Assembly: GCF_007713465.1 (NCBI RefSeq)
Contig: NZ_VMSG01000002.1
Coordinates: forward strand, 310,001-374,000
Direction: 5' to 3'
Source: Pseudomonas sp. H3(2019)
Lineage (GTDB): Bacteria > Pseudomonadota > Gammaproteobacteria > Pseudomonadales > Pseudomonadaceae
Length of the DNA: 64,000 nt
Shown here: one piece after another, positions 26,691 to 36,134 of the stretch
Layout of the letters: each line of letters opens with the position of its first letter
Numbering within the stretch: the first letter of the stretch is position 1
The notes under the pieces: model-generated
What the model saw: only the letters and a program-made list of their open reading frames with translations
What the model was told of the DNA's origin: nothing
Database searches by the model: none
Program-made: the position numbers and the translations under genes

Positions 26691-28082
26691 ATGAGTGTGA
26701 TCATTGCCTTGGCAGCCCTCGCGCTGCTGATGCTGGCTGCTTACCGTGGCTACAGCGTCATTCTCTTCGCTCCGATTGCCGCCCTTGGCGCGGTCCTGCT
26801 CACTGACCCTTCTGCCGTTGCGCCCGCCTTCACTGGCGTGTTCATGGAGAAAATGGTCGGATTCGTCAAACTGTACTTCCCGGTGTTCCTGCTCGGCGCG
26901 GTGTTCGGCAAGCTGATCGAGCTGTCGGGCTTCTCACGTTCGATCGTCGCCGCTGCGATTCGCCTGCTCGGCACGCGCCAGGCGATGCTGGTGATCGTGC
27001 TGGTCTGTGCCCTGCTCACCTACGGCGGCGTGTCGCTGTTTGTCGTGGTATTCGCGGTGTATCCGTTTGCCGCGGAGATGTTCCGTCAGAGCAATATCCC
27101 GAAACGGCTGATCCCGGCGACCATCGCCCTCGGCGCGTTTTCCTTCACCATGGACGCCCTGCCCGGCACCCCGCAAATCCAGAATATCATCCCCAGCACC
27201 TTCTTCAACACCACCGCCTGGGCCGCGCCGTGGCTGGGTTTGATTGGCACGATCTTCGTCTTTTGCGCCGGCATGCTGTTCCTCCAGCGTCAGCGCAACA
27301 AAGCCCAACGCAAGGGTGAAGGCTACGGCACAGAGTTGCGCAACGAGCCGGAAACCGCCGAAGACGTGAAGCTGCCTAACCCGTGGATCGCGCTCTCGCC
27401 ATTGCTGCTGGTGGGCATCATGAACCTGCTGTTCACCCACTGGATTCCGCTGTGGTATGGCAAGACCCACAGCCTGAGCCTGCCGGGCATGGCCGCGCCG
27501 GTGACCACCGAAATCGCCAAGCTAACCGCGATCTGGGCGGTCCAGGCCGCGTTGCTGGTCGGCATCATCATGGTGCTGGTGTTCGGCTTCCAGGCGATCC
27601 GCGGCAAGCTCGCCGAGGGCAGCAGAAGCGCGGTCAGTGGCGCCTTGCTGGCGGCGATGAACACCGCATCGGAATACGGTTTTGGCGCGGTCATCGCCTC
27701 GTTGCCCGGTTTTCTGGTACTGGCCGACTGGCTCAAAAGCATCCCCAACCCGCTGGTCAATGAAGCGATCACCGTGACCCTGCTGGCAGGTATCACCGGT
27801 TCGGCCTCGGGCGGCATGAGCATCGCTCTGGCGGCGATGGCCAATGACTTCATCGCGGCAGCCCATGCGGCGAACATTCCTCTGGAAGTGCTGCACCGGG
27901 TCGCGGCCATGGCCAGTGGCGGCATGGACACCCTGCCGCACAACGGCGCCGTCATTACCTTACTCGCGGTAACGGGCCTGACCCACCGCGAAGCTTATAA
28001 AGACATTTTCTGTATTACGCTGATCAAGACCCTGGCGGTCTTCGTAGTCATCGGTACTTTCTACGCCACCGGCATTGTGTGA
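26691..28082 (+). CDS. GntP-family permease, probable 3-hydroxybutyrate importer
   Basis: A 463-residue inner-membrane transporter with about 12-13 hydrophobic helices. It carries GntP-family features, such as the FSFTMDALPGTPQIQNIIPS stretch near residue 150 and repeated glycine-rich helices (GITGSASGGMSIALAAM near 367). GGAG precedes the ATG by 8 bases. It is the first gene after the sigma-54 promoter and is followed by the dehydrogenase after 7 bases. Substrate assignment to 3-hydroxybutyrate rests on operon context. Confidence 0.88.
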   Translation: MSVIIALAALALLMLAAYRGYSVILFAPIAALGAVLLTDPSAVAPAFTGVFMEKMVGFVKLYFPVFLLGAVFGKLIELSGFSRSIVAAAIRLLGTRQAMLVIVLVCALLTYGGVSLFVVVFAVYPFAAEMFRQSNIPKRLIPATIALGAFSFTMDALPGTPQIQNIIPSTFFNTTAWAAPWLGLIGTIFVFCAGMLFLQRQRNKAQRKGEGYGTELRNEPETAEDVKLPNPWIALSPLLLVGIMNLLFTHWIPLWYGKTHSLSLPGMAAPVTTEIAKLTAIWAVQAALLVGIIMVLVFGFQAIRGKLAEGSRSAVSGALLAAMNTASEYGFGAVIASLPGFLVLADWLKSIPNPLVNEAITVTLLAGITGSASGGMSIALAAMANDFIAAAHAANIPLEVLHRVAAMASGGMDTLPHNGAVITLLAVTGLTHREAYKDIFCITLIKTLAVFVVIGTFYATGIV

Positions 28083-28089
28083 GGCATTC

Positions 28090-28863
28090 ATGACAACTCT
28101 TTCGGGCAAAACCGCACTGGTCACCGGCTCCACCAGCGGCATCGGTCTGGGCATCGCGCTGAGTCTGGCCAAGGCCGGCGCCAACCTGATCCTCAATGGT
28201 TTCGGCGATGCCTCCACCGTCATCGCGCAGGTGCAGCAGTTTGGCGGCAAGGTCGGCCATCACCCGGCCGATGTCAGTGACCCCACGCAAATTGCCGAGA
28301 TGATCGCCTACGCCGAGCGCGAGTTCGGTGGCGTCGATATTCTGGTGAACAACGCAGGCATCCAGCACGTGTCTGCGGTAGAAGACTTCCCCGTGGAGCG
28401 TTGGGATTCGATCATTGCGATCAACCTGTCGTCGGTCTTCCACAGCACCCGTCTCAGCCTGCCAGGCATGCGTGCCAAAGGTTGGGGACGGATCGTCAAC
28501 ATCGCCTCGGTACACGGCCAGGTCGGCTCGGTGGGCAAGGCCGCCTACGTCGCCGCCAAGCACGGGGTGATCGGCCTGACCAAAGTGGTCGGCCTGGAAA
28601 CCGCCACCAGCAACGTCACCTGCAACGCCATTTGCCCAGGCTGGGTCCTGACGCCGCTGGTGCAGAAGCAGATCGACGACCGTGCCGCAGCAGGGATTGA
28701 CCCACAGCAAGCGCAACATGATTTGCTGGCCGAGAAGCAACCGTCGCTGGAATTCGTGACTCCGTCACAACTGGGCGAACTGGTGCTGTTCCTGTGCAGT
28801 GAAGCCGGCAGCCAGGTGCGTGGCGCGGCGTGGAATATTGATGGCGGGTGGCTGGCGCAGTAG
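28090..28863 (+). CDS. bdhA: D-3-hydroxybutyrate dehydrogenase
   Basis: A short-chain dehydrogenase of 257 residues that oxidises (R)-3-hydroxybutyrate to acetoacetate with NAD. The cofactor motif is TGSTSGIGLGIA (about residues 12-23) and the catalytic set is NNAG, Ser in NIASVHGQVGS, and YVAAKHG with Tyr/Lys. The C-terminal half (KVVGLETATSNVTCNAICPG, SPxQLGELVLFLCSEAGSQV-type ending) is characteristic of 3-hydroxybutyrate dehydrogenases. ATG 28090 follows the permease stop by 7 bases; an upstream in-frame start at 28075 overlaps the permease. Confidence 0.93.
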   Translation: MTTLSGKTALVTGSTSGIGLGIALSLAKAGANLILNGFGDASTVIAQVQQFGGKVGHHPADVSDPTQIAEMIAYAEREFGGVDILVNNAGIQHVSAVEDFPVERWDSIIAINLSSVFHSTRLSLPGMRAKGWGRIVNIASVHGQVGSVGKAAYVAAKHGVIGLTKVVGLETATSNVTCNAICPGWVLTPLVQKQIDDRAAAGIDPQQAQHDLLAEKQPSLEFVTPSQLGELVLFLCSEAGSQVRGAAWNIDGGWLAQ

Positions 28864-28875
28864 CCTCTACTTGAT

Positions 28876-28906
28876 GATCGTTCCCACGCTCTGCGTGGGA
28901 ACGATC
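28876..28906. repeat. REP palindrome (GTTCCCACGC type)
   Basis: Arms GATCGTTCCCACGC / GCGTGGGAACGATC with a TCT loop, between bdhA and aacS. The same core occurs at 36012 and 38170. It may stabilise or separate parts of the operon transcript. Confidence 0.85.
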
Positions 28907-28944
28907 CGACAAGCGTATGTGCAGTCATAAAAAAGAGGCAAGCC

Positions 28945-30900
28945 ATGTCAGAAGTTCTTTGGCAACCCAGCGCCGAACGCATCGGCAAGACCCGCATGGA
29001 TGCCTTCCGGCGCTTCAGCAATCAGCGGTACAACCTGACACTCGCGGACTACCCCACTCTGCATCGATGGAGCATCGATCAACGCGAAGATTTCTGGCAG
29101 GCCATCGTCGATTTTTTCGAGATCAACTTTCACCAGCCACCGAGCGCGGTGCTGCGTGAGGGCCCGCAGATGCCCAGCGCCGAGTGGTTTCCCGGCGCCA
29201 CGCTGAACTTCGCCGAACACCTGCTGCGTCGTCGCGATGACGCAACTGCCGTAATTGCCATCGCCGAGAATGGCCAGCGCGAAAGCTTGAGTTACCGTGA
29301 GCTGGCCGAACACGTCGCCGGCCTGCAAAAAAGCCTGAGAGCCGCTGGCGTCGGCCTGGGTGATCGAGTCGCGGCATGCATGCCGAACACCTGGCAGACC
29401 CTGGTGGGCATGCTCGCGACCACCAGTCTGGGAGCGATCTGGTCCTGCTCGTCACCGGATTTCGGCACGCACGGAGTGGTCGACCGCTTCGGCCAGATCG
29501 AACCGAAAGTGCTGATCACCTGCGCCGGTTATCGCTACGCCGGGAAAGAGATCGACCAGACCACCAAGGTCAACGAAATCCTCGAACGCCTGCCATCACT
29601 GCAGCAACTGATCATCGTCCCATACGCCCGGCCGCAAGCCCGTATTGAAGACTATAAAACCCAAACCAACGTTGCGTTGTGGGACAGTTTTTATCGTCCG
29701 GGCGGCGAGCCCGGGTTCGTCGCGGTGCCCTTCGCTCACCCGCTGTACATTCTCTACTCCAGCGGCACCACCGGCGTGCCTAAATGCATCATCCACGGCG
29801 TCGGCGGTGTGCTGCTGCAACACGTCAAGGAACACGGTTTGCACGTCGACCTCGGGCCTGACGACCGACTGTTCTACTACACCACCTGTGGCTGGATGAT
29901 GTGGAACTGGCTGGTCTCGGCATTGGCAGTCGGCAGCAGCGTGGTGCTGTATGACGGCTCGCCTTTCCACCCCGACCCGCAACGCTTGATCGACCTGATC
30001 GACAGCGAAGCCATCAGTGTCTTCGGCACCAGCCCGAAATACCTCGCGACCCTTGAAGGCAATGAGATCCGGCCGCGCCTCAGCCACGACCTGGGCAGCC
30101 TGAAAGCCTTGCTCTCGACCGGCTCGGCACTGTCGCCGCAAAGCTATGATTATGTTTATCGCGAGATCAAAGGCGAGCTATGCCTGTCGTCGATGTCCGG
30201 CGGTACCGACATCATTTCCTGCTTTATTGCCGGCAATCCGGTCCTGCCGGTCCGCCGTGGCGAGATGCAGTGCAAGGGCCTGGGCATGGCGGTTGAAGTC
30301 TGGAATGAGGCCGGTCAACCGGTGATCGGTGAAAAAGGCGAACTGGTCTGCACCCGGCACTTCCCGGCGATGCCGATCGGCCTGTGGAACGACCCGCAGC
30401 AGGAAAAACTCCGCGCCTCGTATTTCAGCCAGTTTCCGGGCGTCTGGGCTCAGGGCGACTACGCCGAACAACGGCCCAATGGCAGCTGGCTGATCCACGG
30501 GCGCTCTGACGCAGTACTCAACCCCGGCGGCGTACGCATCGGCACCGCGGAAATCTACCGTCAGGTGGAAAAAGTCCATCAGGTACTGGACTCGGTCGCC
30601 ATCGGCCAGCAATGGCAGGATGACGTGCGCGTGGTGTTGTTCGTGCGCCTGCGTGACGGCGTAACGCTGGACGACAACCTTGAGCAGGAGATTCGCCAGG
30701 TCATCCGCGCCAACACCACGCCTCGGCATGTGCCGGCAAAGATCGTGGCGGTGACGGATATACCGCGAACCATCAGCGGCAAGGTTGTCGAGCTGGCCGT
30801 CAGAAATGTCGTGCACGGCCAGCCAGTGAAAAATACCGATGCACTGGCCAACCCTGAAGCGCTGGAGCAATTTCGGGATCGACCGGAGCTGGCGAACTAA
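28945..30900 (+). CDS. Acetoacetyl-CoA synthetase
   Basis: Activates acetoacetate with ATP and CoA, linking 3-hydroxybutyrate oxidation to acetyl-CoA. The 651 residues have an acetyl-CoA synthetase N-terminal domain (FFEINFHQPP, ATLNFAEHLLRR), the AMP-binding motif YILYSSGTTGVPKCI (about residues 266-280), LSSMSGGTDIISCF and the C-terminal ISGKVVELAVR with the catalytic Lys. The length and CGWMMWNWLVSALAVG-type substrate region are typical of acetoacetate-CoA ligases. It lies 81 bases after bdhA with one REP element between, probably in the same operon. Confidence 0.94.
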   Translation: MSEVLWQPSAERIGKTRMDAFRRFSNQRYNLTLADYPTLHRWSIDQREDFWQAIVDFFEINFHQPPSAVLREGPQMPSAEWFPGATLNFAEHLLRRRDDATAVIAIAENGQRESLSYRELAEHVAGLQKSLRAAGVGLGDRVAACMPNTWQTLVGMLATTSLGAIWSCSSPDFGTHGVVDRFGQIEPKVLITCAGYRYAGKEIDQTTKVNEILERLPSLQQLIIVPYARPQARIEDYKTQTNVALWDSFYRPGGEPGFVAVPFAHPLYILYSSGTTGVPKCIIHGVGGVLLQHVKEHGLHVDLGPDDRLFYYTTCGWMMWNWLVSALAVGSSVVLYDGSPFHPDPQRLIDLIDSEAISVFGTSPKYLATLEGNEIRPRLSHDLGSLKALLSTGSALSPQSYDYVYREIKGELCLSSMSGGTDIISCFIAGNPVLPVRRGEMQCKGLGMAVEVWNEAGQPVIGEKGELVCTRHFPAMPIGLWNDPQQEKLRASYFSQFPGVWAQGDYAEQRPNGSWLIHGRSDAVLNPGGVRIGTAEIYRQVEKVHQVLDSVAIGQQWQDDVRVVLFVRLRDGVTLDDNLEQEIRQVIRANTTPRHVPAKIVAVTDIPRTISGKVVELAVRNVVHGQPVKNTDALANPEALEQFRDRPELAN

Positions 30901-30919
30901 AAATCCGCGTAGGGTGATG

Positions 30920-32056
30920 TCAATCCATCAGCCCCCATTCACCGGTTTCGGTGGATGGGGGTTCGGCATTCGGCACATTGTCCGCGTGCAACTTCAGGCG
31001 CAAGCGCAAGTTATTCACCGAGTCGGCGAATTTCAACGCCTCTTCTTCATCGATCGCGCCCTCGACAACCAAATCGAACAACGCCGTATCAAACGTCTTC
31101 ATTCCCGACTCTGCCGACTTTTCCATGATCTCCTTGAGCTGGTGAAGCTCATTGCGCCGTATCAGATCGCCAATGGTCGGCGTACCCAGCATCACCTCCA
31201 CCGCCGCCCGACGCTGCCCATCGCGAGTGCGTACCAGGCGTTGGGAAACGAAGGCCTTGAGATTGTTGCCGAGATCATTGAGCAACTGCCCACGGCGTTC
31301 TTCAGGGAAAAAGTTGATGATCCGGTCCAGCGCCTGATTGGCGTTGTGGGCGTGCAAGGTGGAGATCACCAGGTGCCCGGTGTCGGCGAATGCCAGCGCA
31401 TGTTCCATGGTTTCGCGATCGCGGATTTCTCCGATCAGCACCACATCCGGAGCCTGACGCAGGGTGTTCTTCAAGGCGGCGTGAAAACTGCGCGTATCGA
31501 CACCCACCTCACGCTGGTTGATGATCGACTGTTGATGGCTATGGATATACTCCACCGGGTCTTCGATGGTGATGATGTGCCCGCTGCTGTGGCGATTGCG
31601 GTAATCGATCAGCGCTGCCAGCGATGTCGACTTGCCCGAATCCGTGGCGCCGACAAACAGCATCAGCCCCTGCTTGAGCATCACCGTTTCAAGCAACACG
31701 GTCGGTAGTTTAAGGTCTTCAAAGCGCGGGATATCGAGTTTGATGTTGCGCGCCACGATCGACACGTCATTGCGCTGCTTGAAGATGTTGACGCGAAAGC
31801 GTCCGACTCCGACCAGAGAAACCGCCAGGTTCATTTCCAGCTCGCGGTCGAACTCTGCACGCTGCTCGACGTCCATGAGGGCCTCGGCAATCCGGGCGAT
31901 CTCGCCGGGCTTGAACACTTCGGGGGCCAGTGTTCGAAGCGCACCCTTGAAGCGCCCGGTAGGTGGTGCGCCAGTCGACAGGTAAAGATCGGAGCCATCC
32001 TGGCTGGCCAGCATTCTTAGCAGCGAGTGAATGTCCATGGCAAAAAAAATATCCAT
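30920..32056 (-). CDS. PilT/PilU-type twitching ATPase
   Basis: A hexameric secretion-type ATPase of 378 residues, close to PilU. Walker A is GATDSGKST (about residue 131), followed by HIITIEDPVEYIH, APDVVLIGEIRDRETM (Walker B/Asp box) and GHLVISTLHAHNANQAL (His box). PilU modulates pilus retraction together with PilT. No pilT, pil or type II secretion genes are nearby, so this is a detached copy. I chose ATG 32056 (GGAAGG just upstream) over starts at 32095 and 32038. It converges with the acetoacetyl-CoA synthetase gene and is divergent from the histidine kinase. Confidence 0.9.
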   Translation of the reverse strand: MDIFFAMDIHSLLRMLASQDGSDLYLSTGAPPTGRFKGALRTLAPEVFKPGEIARIAEALMDVEQRAEFDRELEMNLAVSLVGVGRFRVNIFKQRNDVSIVARNIKLDIPRFEDLKLPTVLLETVMLKQGLMLFVGATDSGKSTSLAALIDYRNRHSSGHIITIEDPVEYIHSHQQSIINQREVGVDTRSFHAALKNTLRQAPDVVLIGEIRDRETMEHALAFADTGHLVISTLHAHNANQALDRIINFFPEERRGQLLNDLGNNLKAFVSQRLVRTRDGQRRAAVEVMLGTPTIGDLIRRNELHQLKEIMEKSAESGMKTFDTALFDLVVEGAIDEEEALKFADSVNNLRLRLKLHADNVPNAEPPSTETGEWGLMD

Positions 32057-32182
32057 TGAGCCTTCCATTGAACGAAAATTGCCAAGGCACGCCACTTTTC
32101 ACGCGTCCGAGCGTCTACTCCCTCGAAGAATAGTAGATGCGCCAGTACTGACAGGTAGCACCGCCCTAATGCAGGAACCCCA

Positions 32183-34720
32183 ATGAACGGATCCCCTACC
32201 GGCAGCGATGCCCAGGCCTTGATCGCCCGAATCGACTGGGCACAAAGCCCGCTGGGCTCTGCCAGCCACTGGCCGCAGAGCCTGCGCACCGCCGTGGACA
32301 TCGTGATTCACTCGCCCATGCCCATGCTGTTGTTATGGGGGCCGGAGCTGTCGCAGATCTACAACGACGGCTTTGCGCTGTTGGCCGGCAACAAGCATCC
32401 GCAGGCTTTCGGACAACCCACGCACCAGATATGGCCAGAACTCAAAGACTTCACCGACCCCATTTATAGCGCTGTCCTACAAGGCCAAGTGCGCTCCTAC
32501 AGCGAGCAGCGTTTCAGCCTGCAACGCGATGGCGGTGAATCGGACTTCTGGCTGGACCTGACCTACAGCCCGATTCGTGACGAACGTGGGCAGGTGTCCG
32601 GGATCCTGGTCACTGCGATCGAAACCAATGAGCGCCGACGCATCGCCCTGGAGCTCAAACAACACTCGGAGGCCAGTCTCAAGGCCCAGCACGAAACCGA
32701 AGAGCGTCTGCAATTGGCCCTCGCCGCCACCGACGCGGTGGGCACCTGGGATTGGGATATCGGCGAAGATCGCTTTATTGCCGATGCCCACTTCGCCCAG
32801 TTGCACAGTGTTGATCCGGCACTGGCCAGCCAACTGCCCATCACCGAATACCTCAACGGCGTGCACCCGGAAGACCGGGCCATGGTCGCCCGCAGCATCA
32901 AGCATTGCATCGCCCATGGCAGCGAATACGCCGAGGAATACCGGCTACTGCAAGCCAGTGGCGAAGTGCGCTGGGTCTTTGCCCGAGGCCGCTGTTACAA
33001 GGATCACCACGGTCGCCCCCTGCGTTTTCTCGGTGCCGCTCTGGACCTGACCGAGCGCAAGCACACCGAACAGGCGTTACGGCAAAGTCAGACCGAGCTG
33101 CAGCTGATCATCAACGCCATGCCGGTGCTGATCGGTTATGTCGATCATGAACAATGCTTTCGCCTGAACAACAGCGCGTACCTGGACTGGTACGGCATGA
33201 CCCCGCAGGAGCTGTACGGCAAAACCATTCGCGAAATTCTCGGCGATGAACTCTATGCCACCCGCGTCGAGCACATCAGCGCCGCGCTGGCGGGCAAAGC
33301 CTGCAGTTTCGAGGCCTATTCGCCACACCGTGACGGCCGACCGCGTTATGCACTGATGAAGTACTTGCCACGCTTTGGTTCTGACGGCGCGGTCAATGGC
33401 TTCTACATTTTCGTGATCGACGAAACCGAGCGTAAACAGACCGAGGAAGCCTTGCGCAACCTCAACGAGACGCTGGAAGAACGTGTCGACACACGCACCA
33501 AGGCACTGGCTGAAGCCAACCATCGCCTGCAAAACGAAATGTTCGAGCGGGAGCGCGCCGAAGATGCGTTGCGTCATGCGCAAAAAATGGAAGCCGTCGG
33601 CCAACTCACGGGGGGTATTGCCCACGACTTCAACAACATGCTGACCGGGATTATTGGCAGCCTGGACCTGATGCAGCGCTACATTGCCGATGGGCGCAGC
33701 GATGAAATCGAGCGCTTTGCCGATGCGGCCGTGTCGTCAGCCAATCGGGCAGCAGCCCTGACTCACCGGCTGCTGGCATTCTCCCGCCGACAATCGCTGG
33801 ACCGTCGACCGCTCGAGCCCAACACGCTGGTACGTTCGCTCGAAGAGCTGTTGCGTCGCACCAAGGGCGAGCATATCGAGCTGAAGTTCCAGCTGGCACC
33901 TGAAGTCTGGCCGGTCAACACCGATGCCAACCAACTGGAAAACGCCCTGCTCAACCTGGTGATCAACGCCCGCGATGCGATGCCCGGGGGCGGCGAGCTG
34001 GTGATTGAAACCGCCAATAGCTACCTCGATGGCAACGACATCAGCACCCTTGAGCCGGTCAAGGCCGGTGACTATGTGATGCTCGGCGTACGCGACAACG
34101 GTACCGGCATGACCCCGCGCGTATTGGCCAAGGCCTTCGATCCGTTCTTCACCACCAAACCTATCGGCCAGGGTACCGGGCTGGGGTTGTCGATGATTTA
34201 TGGCTTCGCTCAGCAATCCGGTGGCCATGTAACCCTCAGCAGTGAACCGGGGCAAGGCACGACGGTGCGCCTGTATTTGCCGCGCCTGCACAACGCGCCT
34301 CAGCACAGCTCGCCGGCAACAGTCAGCCTGGGCAGCTCCTATGCGGCGGCGGGTGAATCGGTGGTGCTGGTCGAAGACGACCCGGCGGTGCGTATGCTGG
34401 TGCTCAATGTGTTGAACGAATTGGGTTACATCACTCATGAAGCAGAAGATGCAAAAAACGCCCTGCCGTTGCTGGAGTCAGACCTGCGCATCGATCTGCT
34501 GGTGACCGATGTCGGCCTGCCCGGCATGAATGGCCGGCAACTGGCAGAAATCGCCCGTCAGCATCGACCCGGGCTCAACGTGCTGTTCATGACCGGTTAC
34601 GCGGAAAAAGCCGCCGAACGTCAGGGCTTTCTCGACGAGGGCATGGACCTGCTGGCCAAGCCCTTCACCCTTGAACAACTGGCCGGCAAGATTCGCCACA
34701 TGATCCGCCGAACCGGATGA
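32183..34720 (+). CDS. PAS-containing hybrid sensor histidine kinase
   Basis: An 845-residue soluble kinase without membrane segments. In order it has an N-terminal PAS (about residues 35-155), a second PAS/PAC (180-300, YRLLQASGEVRWVFARGRCY), a third PAS (305-425) and a coiled linker. HisKA with phosphorylated His in GGIAHDFNN comes next (about 478), then HATPase (NLVINARDAMPGG, GTGLGLSMIYGF) and a C-terminal receiver with Asp in LLVTDVGLPGMNG. It resembles cytosolic hybrid kinases whose receiver feeds back or passes phosphate to an unlinked regulator. AGGAA precedes the ATG. No response regulator gene is adjacent, so the output is unknown. Confidence 0.92.
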   Translation: MNGSPTGSDAQALIARIDWAQSPLGSASHWPQSLRTAVDIVIHSPMPMLLLWGPELSQIYNDGFALLAGNKHPQAFGQPTHQIWPELKDFTDPIYSAVLQGQVRSYSEQRFSLQRDGGESDFWLDLTYSPIRDERGQVSGILVTAIETNERRRIALELKQHSEASLKAQHETEERLQLALAATDAVGTWDWDIGEDRFIADAHFAQLHSVDPALASQLPITEYLNGVHPEDRAMVARSIKHCIAHGSEYAEEYRLLQASGEVRWVFARGRCYKDHHGRPLRFLGAALDLTERKHTEQALRQSQTELQLIINAMPVLIGYVDHEQCFRLNNSAYLDWYGMTPQELYGKTIREILGDELYATRVEHISAALAGKACSFEAYSPHRDGRPRYALMKYLPRFGSDGAVNGFYIFVIDETERKQTEEALRNLNETLEERVDTRTKALAEANHRLQNEMFERERAEDALRHAQKMEAVGQLTGGIAHDFNNMLTGIIGSLDLMQRYIADGRSDEIERFADAAVSSANRAAALTHRLLAFSRRQSLDRRPLEPNTLVRSLEELLRRTKGEHIELKFQLAPEVWPVNTDANQLENALLNLVINARDAMPGGGELVIETANSYLDGNDISTLEPVKAGDYVMLGVRDNGTGMTPRVLAKAFDPFFTTKPIGQGTGLGLSMIYGFAQQSGGHVTLSSEPGQGTTVRLYLPRLHNAPQHSSPATVSLGSSYAAAGESVVLVEDDPAVRMLVLNVLNELGYITHEAEDAKNALPLLESDLRIDLLVTDVGLPGMNGRQLAEIARQHRPGLNVLFMTGYAEKAAERQGFLDEGMDLLAKPFTLEQLAGKIRHMIRRTG

Positions 34721-34772
34721 TTTGAGGCATAATCGCGCCCCGCCGCCACCACCGCTCCAAGGTAACTGCCCA

Positions 34773-35048
34773 ATGAAAGCTCAAGCCCGCCATATTCTGG
34801 TGAAAACGGCCGAAGAAGCCGAACAGCTCAAACAACGCATCGCCAAGGGTGAAGCCTTTGATGTGCTGGCCAAGAAGTATTCCACCTGCCCGTCCGGCAA
34901 ACGCGGGGGTGACCTGGGCGAAGTTCGGCCCGGGCAGATGGTCGGCGCCATCGATGCGGTGATCTTCAAGAAACCGCTGCGTGTCGTGCATGGGCCGATC
35001 AAAAGCAAGTTTGGTTATCACCTGGTGCAGGTGTTTTACCGCGATTGA
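34773..35048 (+). CDS. Parvulin-type peptidyl-prolyl isomerase, second copy
   Basis: A 91-residue parvulin: QARHILVKTAEEAEQLKQRI, CPSGKRGGDLGEVRPGQMV and SKFGYHLVQVFYRD. This copy is closer to E. coli PpiC in the CPSGKRGGDLGE segment than the paralogue at 19001. ATG 34773 follows a CAAGGTAA-like site; an upstream start at 34722 would add a Pro-rich, non-conserved extension. The 3' end overlaps the convergent sugar kinase gene by 13 bases. Confidence 0.93.
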   Translation: MKAQARHILVKTAEEAEQLKQRIAKGEAFDVLAKKYSTCPSGKRGGDLGEVRPGQMVGAIDAVIFKKPLRVVHGPIKSKFGYHLVQVFYRD

Positions 35049-35989
35049 TTCTTCACCCCCCTTGGAATCAACGCCCCCGGCACCTGAATCACCCGGCTCG
35101 CCAACCGATGTCCGGCCTCTGCGGCTTCTGCCGGGCTTGCGCCACGGAGCCGACTGGCCAGATACGCCGCGCTGAACGAATCCCCCGCCGCTGTGGTGTC
35201 CACCACTCGTTCGACGCGCAGCGCCGGAACCTCGAACGACTCACCGCCACAGCGAATCAGACACGGCTCGGCGCCGCGCTTGAGCACCACTTCCGGTATG
35301 CCGATCTGCTCATAGGCCGCGAACACCGCCGCATCATCGGAAAAGTCGAACAACGCCTGTTCATCCTCCACTGTCAGCAGTGCCAGATCGACATAGGGCA
35401 AGACTTCGCGGTACACCGCCCGGGCCTGTTCGACGCTGCTCCACAAACGCGGCCGATAGTTGTTGTCAAAGACGATCCGCGCATCCCGCTGACGGGCTTC
35501 GATCAGTGTCTCGATGAGCTTTTTGCGCCCGGCTTCGCCCAGCACCGCCAGGGTGATGCCACTGAAATACAGCACATCGTAATCCGGCAGCGCCGCAAGA
35601 ATCGGTGCCGCCGCCGGCGTGGTAAAGCAATCGCGCACAGCGGCTTCGTTGCGCCAATAGAGGAAACGACGTTCACCCGACGCATCGGTCTGGATGCAAT
35701 ACAAACCGGGCAAACGTCCCGTCAACCGCTGGACCATGCCCAGGCCAATGCCTTCTTCGGACCAGCTCTGGCACATGGCATCGCTGAAACTGTCATCGCC
35801 CAGCGCGGTGACGTAATCCACCGTGGCCCCATCGCCCATTTCACGAGACAAGTAGACCGCGGTGTTCAGGGTGTCGCCGCCAAAACTCTGTTGCAGACTG
35901 CTGTCGGCGAGCTGCTGCAACTCGATCATGCACTCGCCGATCAGCGCGATGCGCGGGGTATCGGGGCCGAGATTGCTGAGGGTGTTCAT
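35036..35989 (-). CDS. kdgK: PfkB-family sugar kinase, probable 2-dehydro-3-deoxygluconokinase
   Basis: A 317-residue carbohydrate kinase. RIALIGECMIEL and SFGGDTLNTAVYLSRE at the N-terminus match KDG kinases, with VFDNNYRPRLW and VTALGDDSFSDAM. The anion-hole and catalytic Asp motif is DTTAAGDSFSAAY (about residue 257). KDG kinase phosphorylates 2-keto-3-deoxygluconate for Entner-Doudoroff entry. The gene lies near an IclR-regulated amino-acid block, separated from it by a REP element, so it is probably its own unit. Another sugar-acid specificity is possible. Confidence 0.85.
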   Translation of the reverse strand: MNTLSNLGPDTPRIALIGECMIELQQLADSSLQQSFGGDTLNTAVYLSREMGDGATVDYVTALGDDSFSDAMCQSWSEEGIGLGMVQRLTGRLPGLYCIQTDASGERRFLYWRNEAAVRDCFTTPAAAPILAALPDYDVLYFSGITLAVLGEAGRKKLIETLIEARQRDARIVFDNNYRPRLWSSVEQARAVYREVLPYVDLALLTVEDEQALFDFSDDAAVFAAYEQIGIPEVVLKRGAEPCLIRCGGESFEVPALRVERVVDTTAAGDSFSAAYLASRLRGASPAEAAEAGHRLASRVIQVPGALIPRGVKNQSR

Positions 35990-36011
35990 GGTTGTGGGCT
36001 CTCAGTCATTC

Positions 36012-36122
36012 AATCGTTTCCACGCTCTGCGTGGGAATGCATCCTGTGACGCTCTGCGTCACTTCACGAATGGACGCGGAGCGTCCGTGGCGGCACATTC
36101 CCACGCAGAGCGTGGGAACGAG
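36012..36122. repeat. 111-bp REP doublet
   Basis: Two GTTCCCACGC-type palindromes in inverted orientation form the ends (CGTTTCCACGC...GCGTGGGAATG and CATTCCCACGC...GCGTGGGAACG). Inner hairpins are GTGACGCTCTGCGTCAC and GGACGCGGAGCGTCC. It is located between kdgK and the PLP enzyme gene. The layout is that of a REPIN. Confidence 0.85.
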
Positions 36123-36134
36123 AACATGGAAAAC

